A stretch of DNA of 9,831 nt, taken from Thermococci archaeon. Lineage in GTDB: Archaea; Methanobacteriota_B; Thermococci; Thermococcales; Thermococcaceae. Below are positions 5,686 through 9,831 of this stretch, in pieces (positions within the stretch are counted from its first letter, which is position 1; every line of letters starts with the position of its first letter). The stretch covers positions 1 to 9,831 of the forward strand of contig QMUE01000033.1 in assembly GCA_003663535.1 (NCBI GenBank), read 5' to 3'. Position numbers and translations under genes: made by a program. A model generated the notes under the pieces. The model searched no databases and was not told the origin of the DNA. It saw only the letters and a list, made by a program, of their open reading frames with translations.

Positions 5686-7196
5686 TCCCATGGCACCTCT
5701 GTTTTAATTTTCCACATTCCTAGGAGCTTTCTAGATCCCCAAGTTGCCTGGATTTCAAATGTTGCGATCATATCTTCGTAGATATCTATTAAATTAAATG
5801 AATTTCCAAAGGGATTTCTGTGGAGTTCCCAACTTATTGAACCAGCATTTATTATTGGTGTTTGTTCTATCTTCATTCCTAGACTATTTCCACCATGGCC
5901 CGTTAGAACTAAATTTGCCTTTTCATCGGTCAATATCTTCAAAACGTTTCCTCCATCCTCTAAAAACCCTATTTCCCGGCTTTTGGGTATTGGGGTTATA
6001 TTGTGATGCATAATTATAACTCTGAAGGTATCCTCGTATTCTTTCAAGTGCTCTTTAAGGATTTTTTGACCTATTCTTCCTACCACCCCTATTGGGGTTT
6101 CGTATTGGGCCGATATGATTGGTATGAAAGTGAAGTCCCCATTTTCTATAATTTCAGGTTCTCCAAAATACTCTCTAAACAGCTCGTAGCCCAAGTAAGT
6201 TATGTCATTATGTCCCGGAACGATAATCTTCTCACCCTTTATCTTTTCCCAAAGGGGATAGGCCTTTGCGTAATATCTCTCAATACCAACCTCCACCATA
6301 TCCCCACAGTGAACTACCAGATCTGGTTTATATCTCTCGTTGATAGCTTTTATGGCGTTTTTGAGCACCTTTTCTCTAAAGTATATCCTATCCGAGACAT
6401 TACTTTCACTAATTTGGATAATTCTAAACAGTCTCTTCTTTCTGGGAATAAAAATCCTTTGTTTCTTAACTGTGAAGTCCCTTTTATGAATATCTCCTGT
6501 CACTCGTTTGATTGTTACTGATATTTTTCCATTGTCTTTAATTTTGATTATGTTATAACTGTTTACATCTCCTTTTCTTGTTTTTCGACATGATGTGCAT
6601 CCGGAGTTTGCTACTACAAGACCTTCCACACTGTAGATGTTAGGGACATGCTTGTGGCCACATAAATAAAGATTAACCTCATGTTTGAGGAGCAACTCCA
6701 ATACATCGCCTGCATTAAAAAGAACGTTTCTTTCTCTTCCAGTGTCGGGTAAAGGGACTAGATGGTGGTGTGAAGCGACGATCTTAAATTTCTTGTGGGA
6801 ATATTCTTCGAGCTTCTCTTTGAGCCAGTGAAATTTGTATCCACCTATTCTTCCGTCATTCAAATCAGGGATTGTTGAATCTGTCCAGATTATTACTAGG
6901 TCTTTTCGCTCATATACACCATTTAATGGTCCAATATACTTTTGAAAGAGCTCATATCCAACATTTCTGGCATCGTGGTTACCAGGAAGCACAATAAGAG
7001 GTTTCTGTATCTTCTTCAGTTCATAACTCGCTCTTTCATATTCTTCTCTTAACCCCTCATTTGTAACGTCTCCTGTGTGGATAACTAAGTTGTAGTCTAG
7101 AGTGTTTATCTCATTGGCTATTAGGTCGTAGGCATATCCTTTGTAAGCTTCTCCACTTGTTATATGAGTGTCACTTATATGGGCTATCTTTATCAT
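5682..7196 (-). CDS. Two-domain calcineurin-like metallophosphoesterase, second domain degenerate
   Basis: A 504-residue protein made of two metallophosphoesterase domains. The first (about 1-245) has the full signature: D9-T-H11, GD43, GN73-H74-D, SH143HH and GH181-K-H183, which would bind two metal ions, so phosphodiester or phosphomonoester hydrolysis is expected. It resembles the CpdA/Icc class; the substrate is unknown. The second (about 255-504) aligns with the first along its length but has E264-S-N266 for DxH, keeps GD299, has GHND (H329-N330) for GNHD, keeps H397, and has GH434-G-G436 for GHxH. It is probably inactive or altered and may bind ligand or support dimerisation. A CTSC motif is at 200-203. 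The ATG at 7196 has GTGATC 3 nt upstream; a GTG at 7205 (507 residues) that overlaps the CBS gene stop as GTGA is an alternative. It is likely co-transcribed with the CBS gene. Confidence 0.88.
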   Translation of the reverse strand: MIKIAHISDTHITSGEAYKGYAYDLIANEINTLDYNLVIHTGDVTNEGLREEYERASYELKKIQKPLIVLPGNHDARNVGYELFQKYIGPLNGVYERKDLVIIWTDSTIPDLNDGRIGGYKFHWLKEKLEEYSHKKFKIVASHHHLVPLPDTGRERNVLFNAGDVLELLLKHEVNLYLCGHKHVPNIYSVEGLVVANSGCTSCRKTRKGDVNSYNIIKIKDNGKISVTIKRVTGDIHKRDFTVKKQRIFIPRKKRLFRIIQISESNVSDRIYFREKVLKNAIKAINERYKPDLVVHCGDMVEVGIERYYAKAYPLWEKIKGEKIIVPGHNDITYLGYELFREYFGEPEIIENGDFTFIPIISAQYETPIGVVGRIGQKILKEHLKEYEDTFRVIIMHHNITPIPKSREIGFLEDGGNVLKILTDEKANLVLTGHGGNSLGMKIEQTPIINAGSISWELHRNPFGNSFNLIDIYEDMIATFEIQATWGSRKLLGMWKIKTEVPWD

Positions 7197-7201
7197 GATG
7201 A

Positions 7202-7609
7202 TCACTCTACCGAAATGGCTGTTTCAAGTTTTCTTCTGCTAGCTTCAAGGAGGTCACTTAGAGTGAAGATTCCTACAACTTTTCCTCCCTCTTCAATAAG
7301 CATGTGCTTTATCCTTTTTGCTGCCATTATTTCTAACACCTTTTTTAAGGGAGTATTCACATTCACAGTAATTAATTCCTTTGACATGATCTCTGCTACG
7401 GGAGTATTGTAAGCTAAGCCGGGAACAATCACCCTCCTTATAATGTCACTTTTTGTGAAGAAGCCCACAACATTGCCATTATCAACAACTACAAGAGAGC
7501 CGATATCAAATTCCACCATAACTCTACAGGCCTCTTGAATTGTGTCATCTGGTTTCACACCAATGAGTTTCTTTGTCATGTAAACTTTAATTGGCGCATT
7601 TTCATCCAT
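7202..7609 (-). CDS. Stand-alone two-CBS-domain protein
   Basis: A protein made almost wholly of a CBS pair (Bateman module): CBS1 with MTKKLIGVKPDDTIQEACRVMVEFDIGSLVVVD and GFFTKSDIIRRV, and CBS2 with MSKELITVNVNTPLKKVLEIMAAKRIKHMLIEEGGKVVGIFTLSDLLEASRR split across the C-terminal half. Both copies keep the T/S-x-x-D (TKSD, TLSD) residues typical of ribose contacts in CBS modules that bind AMP, ATP, SAM or similar ligands. There is no catalytic or DNA-binding domain, so it probably senses a nucleotide and acts on a partner protein. I prefer the ATG at 7609 (135 residues), because GGTGGTC lies 3 nt before it, the spacing seen at other genes here. The ATG at 7621 (139 residues) has no ribosome binding site. 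Its stop overlaps or abuts the phosphoesterase gene start, suggesting coupled expression. Confidence 0.87.
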   Translation of the reverse strand: MDENAPIKVYMTKKLIGVKPDDTIQEACRVMVEFDIGSLVVVDNGNVVGFFTKSDIIRRVIVPGLAYNTPVAEIMSKELITVNVNTPLKKVLEIMAAKRIKHMLIEEGGKVVGIFTLSDLLEASRRKLETAISVE

Positions 7610-7636
7610 TGGGACCACCATAAAACGACTTCTAAA

Positions 7637-7649
7637 TATTAATACTTTG
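7637..7649 (-). promoter_or_regulatory. Possible promoter for the CBS/phosphoesterase pair
   Basis: In the gap between pgk2 and the CBS gene the reverse strand has 'caaag' then 'tattaata' (7644-7637), a fair BRE/TATA. Transcription would start near 7612-7620, which would exclude the ATG at 7621 and favour 7609. T runs just upstream (7664-7652) could end the cpgS-pgk2 transcript. Confidence 0.35.
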
Positions 7650-7671
7650 TTAAAAGATAAAAGAGTTTTTG

Positions 7672-8574
7672 TTATTCGATTTTCAGTTTAATTCCTCTTT
7701 CTTTAAGCCTTTTAGATATCTCTTCCATTAAATGGGTCATTATGCTATTTATGGATGCCTCAAGCTCAATGTTTTCTATTACTGGAATTTCATATTCTCT
7801 TGCTTTTTTGATTAAATACTCTTGAATGTGAATGATCTCTTCAATATTTTTTATGTAATACTCTGCTGGTCGGAGGCTATAACGTGCTCGTTCGTAAAAT
7901 CTCGCTTCAAGAGCATCTGGGCTCTTTACACTGATTAAATACATAAAACTCCTATCATTGAGTGATACATAACCGGGGACGAGGTGGATGCCCTCTATTA
8001 TTGTATTAAATCCCTCTTTGTATGAACGTTCTATGACTGCATTAATCCCAACGCTAGTATACCTCACTTGGTTTTCGAAACCATATATAAGAGAATCCAC
8101 ATTTCTTGGTAAGTTTTTAAGTTCTTTCCAGGCTAAAAATGAGGAAGTATGAATTGATGGTAAAAGCTCTTTGTTTATCATTTTTCTCATGACCTCTCTA
8201 ATGGTGTCTGTGCCAATAACTGTTCTTATTCCAAGTCTAAAGGCTAGTTCTGTAGCCAAGGTAGATTTTCCAACTCCTGTTGTTCCACCTATGAGTATTA
8301 TCATTGGATATTTCAGCTTCCTAAGTTCATGCCAAAAGAGATATTTTCTGGCAGCGTCTTTTAAACCGTGTCCTATGAGTTTTTCATACGTTATCTCTCT
8401 AATTTCCTCTTTTGTTATCAATTTTATCTTTTTTCTTTGAAGATCTTTTACTATTTCAGTTGCTATAGAATAAGCTACACCTACATCAACCCCTGTGGTG
8501 GTGATGGATCTAGTAAGGATTCCTCTAGAGAAAGGTATTCTTGTATTTTTTTCGGGGTCAATTACAATTATCAT
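7672..8574 (-). CDS. pgk2: 2-phosphoglycerate kinase
   Basis: This enzyme phosphorylates 2-phosphoglycerate with ATP to 2,3-bisphosphoglycerate, the first step of cyclic 2,3-diphosphoglycerate synthesis as known from methanogens such as Methanothermus fervidus. The protein is 300 residues, normal for the family. An N-terminal ATP-cone-like region (about 1-88, beginning with IIVIDPEKNTRIPFSRGILTRS split over the first 22 residues) precedes a P-loop kinase domain with GGTTGVGKST (96-105; K103), GTDTIREVMR (121-130), and IIEGIHLVPG (192-201; E194, H197). The ATG at 8574 overlaps the cpgS stop as ATGA and has GGGGAG about 5 nt upstream, so the two are translationally coupled. That adjacency to cpgS strongly supports the assignment, which rests on recognition rather than a search. 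Confidence 0.9.
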   Translation of the reverse strand: MIIVIDPEKNTRIPFSRGILTRSITTTGVDVGVAYSIATEIVKDLQRKKIKLITKEEIREITYEKLIGHGLKDAARKYLFWHELRKLKYPMIILIGGTTGVGKSTLATELAFRLGIRTVIGTDTIREVMRKMINKELLPSIHTSSFLAWKELKNLPRNVDSLIYGFENQVRYTSVGINAVIERSYKEGFNTIIEGIHLVPGYVSLNDRSFMYLISVKSPDALEARFYERARYSLRPAEYYIKNIEEIIHIQEYLIKKAREYEIPVIENIELEASINSIMTHLMEEISKRLKERGIKLKIE

Positions 8575-9831
8575 TTTCTCTCCCCCTTAAGTTCCCACCC
8601 AATTTCTAACACAGCTTCTCTCAAATTCTTGTTATCTATATTTACCGGTTCGTTGTCAATGTATATAACTTCTTTTCCATACTTTAGGGCTTCTCTTGTG
8701 ACAATATCTACGGCGGCAGCTTTCAATTCGACAAGAACTGTATCATAATACTTAAATCGGCTTAAATCCTCAATTAGCTTGGGGCGATTGGCAAGGTTGG
8801 CACTTTTGCCGATGATCTCCACATCATAATGATTTTCTAAGTGTGCAGCTGCTTTTTCTAACCCTTCTGGAGGGGCAGTCATTACAAGAATGGCCTTTTT
8901 ACCTCTTATCTCACTTAAGGGCCTTGGTTTAAATGCAGTCAAATGGATCTCTGCATCAGGATTTATCTTCTCTATAATCTTTTGAATTTTCTCGATCTTT
9001 TCTTTGCTTATCATATCCGCGAGAGTTACAACAATTAAATCCGCAAGGCCAATTCTGAATGGCCCAAAATAGCTTTTTATAAACTCAATCCTTTGTGTGG
9101 CTCCCACCACGGTTATGTATTTATCTGCTTTAACAGCTGGAAACGTGGCTCCACTTCCCTCTAATATCACAATATCCCCTTCAAGCTTTTCTGCAAGTTT
9201 TATTCCTTTATTAACTATATCAAAGAAGCTAAATCCAGCCATTCCACCTCCGCATCTTCTGCAACCTATAGTGAGAACTCTTGAAGTTAGAGCATCTTCA
9301 AAATGGTCTGAGGCGGCGTGTTTGCCTGATTCTGCTACCTTAACTAGGAAATCGGGGGTGATCTCCAGTTTGTTTCCTTCAATTATTTCTGGTTCTTCTG
9401 GGCCCCCTCGTCCCATTGTTACTATTATTGGTTTTGAGATCTCTTTTAGTGTTCTCGCAATGAATCCACTTATTGCTGTTTTCCCAACTCTCTTTCCGGT
9501 TCCGAGTATTGTAAGGCTTGGTTTGTTAATTTGAATCATCTCTTTTGGAGAAAACTCAAAATCAGCTCCTTTGTATTCTATGCTATGTTTTAATAGTACT
9601 GCAGCTATTCTAAAGCGGTCTTCATAATTCAGCACCGGCTCATCACTCAGATCGATAACTTCCTCAATTTTATTTTCATTAATGGCTTTTTTAATATTCG
9701 AAATATAACTCTCGCCATAATACAATTTAACACCTATCTTTTCTTCTAGGGATTTCATATCCCCTATCTTTTCTGTGCCGCCTAGGAAAACTGCACATGA
9801 GACATCTCCAATCTTTTTTATGGCCCATGCA
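8571..9831 (-). CDS. cpgS: Cyclic 2,3-diphosphoglycerate synthetase (N-terminus outside window)
   Basis: It forms the intramolecular phosphoanhydride of cyclic 2,3-diphosphoglycerate from 2,3-bisphosphoglycerate with ATP. The reverse frame stays open to the right edge: 24 further codons (AWAIKKIGDVSCAVFLGG then TEKIGD) precede the first ATG at 9758, so that ATG is internal and 419 residues are visible. Family members have about 430-460 residues, so little is missing. Counting from the internal ATG: P-loop GTGKRVGKT (86-94), GRGGPEEPEIIEG (116-128), GCRRCGGGMAG (165-175) with a Cys pair, and DIVILEGSGATFPAV (195-209) as the Walker-B-like region, then VVGATQRIEF (217-226) and LADLIVVTLADM (238-249). 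The stop overlaps the pgk2 start. Family members in organisms that lack the solute are sometimes labelled only 'predicted GTPase', so the activity is inferred from the neighbour. Confidence 0.88.
   Translation of the reverse strand, partial: AWAIKKIGDVSCAVFLGGTEKIGDMKSLEEKIGVKLYYGESYISNIKKAINENKIEEVIDLSDEPVLNYEDRFRIAAVLLKHSIEYKGADFEFSPKEMIQINKPSLTILGTGKRVGKTAISGFIARTLKEISKPIIVTMGRGGPEEPEIIEGNKLEITPDFLVKVAESGKHAASDHFEDALTSRVLTIGCRRCGGGMAGFSFFDIVNKGIKLAEKLEGDIVILEGSGATFPAVKADKYITVVGATQRIEFIKSYFGPFRIGLADLIVVTLADMISKEKIEKIQKIIEKINPDAEIHLTAFKPRPLSEIRGKKAILVMTAPPEGLEKAAAHLENHYDVEIIGKSANLANRPKLIEDLSRFKYYDTVLVELKAAAVDIVTREALKYGKEVIYIDNEPVNIDNKNLREAVLEIGWELKGERK

Noticed and set aside
6003..6521. 172-aa frame on the + strand inside the phosphoesterase gene
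   Set aside because: Antisense to the catalytic region of a well-supported gene; aromatic/Ser/Leu-rich shadow with no recognisable domain.
7610..7621. ATG at 7621 as the start of the CBS gene
   Set aside because: No ribosome binding site precedes it, and GGTGGTC within these bases is placed for the ATG at 7609. Not excluded; the difference is four residues.
9097..9534. 145-aa frame on the + strand inside cpgS
   Set aside because: Antisense to the conserved P-loop and Gly-rich regions of cpgS; composition rich in Pro/Ser, no ribosome binding site.
9758..9831. ATG at 9758 as the start of cpgS
   Set aside because: The frame remains open with family-like sequence to the window edge, so the true start is outside.
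1..9831. Mobile elements, CRISPR arrays, tRNA or rRNA genes, signs of recent transfer
   Set aside because: No repeats with regular spacing, transposase or integrase motifs, or tRNA-like folds were noticed, and base composition seems even across the window. No covariance or composition calculation could be run.

Overview
The window looks like chromosomal DNA of a hyperthermophilic euryarchaeon of the order Thermococcales, probably an AT-rich Thermococcus or a Pyrococcus. The grounds are archaeal BRE/TATA promoters of the form 'accttttta', ribosome binding sites of the GGTGAT and GGAGG types, short leaders, tightly packed Lys/Glu-rich proteins, a GTP-type PEP carboxykinase of archaeal character and a cyclic 2,3-diphosphoglycerate gene pair. 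This is recognition from sequence only; no database was searched. I see no tRNA, rRNA, CRISPR array, insertion sequence or phage gene.

Layout. Bases 1-591 (- strand) hold the N-terminal 197 codons of a sugar-1-phosphate nucleotidyltransferase that runs off the left edge. A short divergent promoter region (592-707) separates it from pckG (+, 708-2576), which feeds PEP into gluconeogenesis. After a T-rich stretch and a well-formed promoter with a 15-bp perfect palindrome at the predicted transcription start comes a + strand cluster. It consists of a tandem-repeat MgtE/SLC41-like cation transporter (2719-3906), two paralogous PhoU-RCK_C proteins (3963-4580 and 4567-5163, overlapping by 14 nt) and a small protein I do not recognise (5215-5685).

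The right half is a - strand cluster, read from the right edge leftwards: cpgS (cyclic 2,3-diphosphoglycerate synthetase, start outside the window), pgk2 (2-phosphoglycerate kinase, ATGA overlap with cpgS), a stand-alone two-CBS-domain protein, and a two-domain metallophosphoesterase whose second domain has lost catalytic residues. The two clusters converge at 5682-5685, where both stop codons share the bases CTAG.

How the genes may work together. PEPCK makes PEP. Enolase, encoded elsewhere, would convert it to 2-phosphoglycerate, the substrate of Pgk2, and CpgS would cyclise the resulting 2,3-bisphosphoglycerate. The transporter carries only membrane domains and lacks the cytosolic N/CBS gating domains of bacterial MgtE, so the two PhoU-RCK_C proteins beside it are the obvious candidates for regulation in trans. 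This is the most likely little-described system in the window. Its promoter region also carries an unusual leader: a palindrome, a 14-codon mini-ORF, and a strong Shine-Dalgarno/ATG pair in the wrong frame for the transporter.
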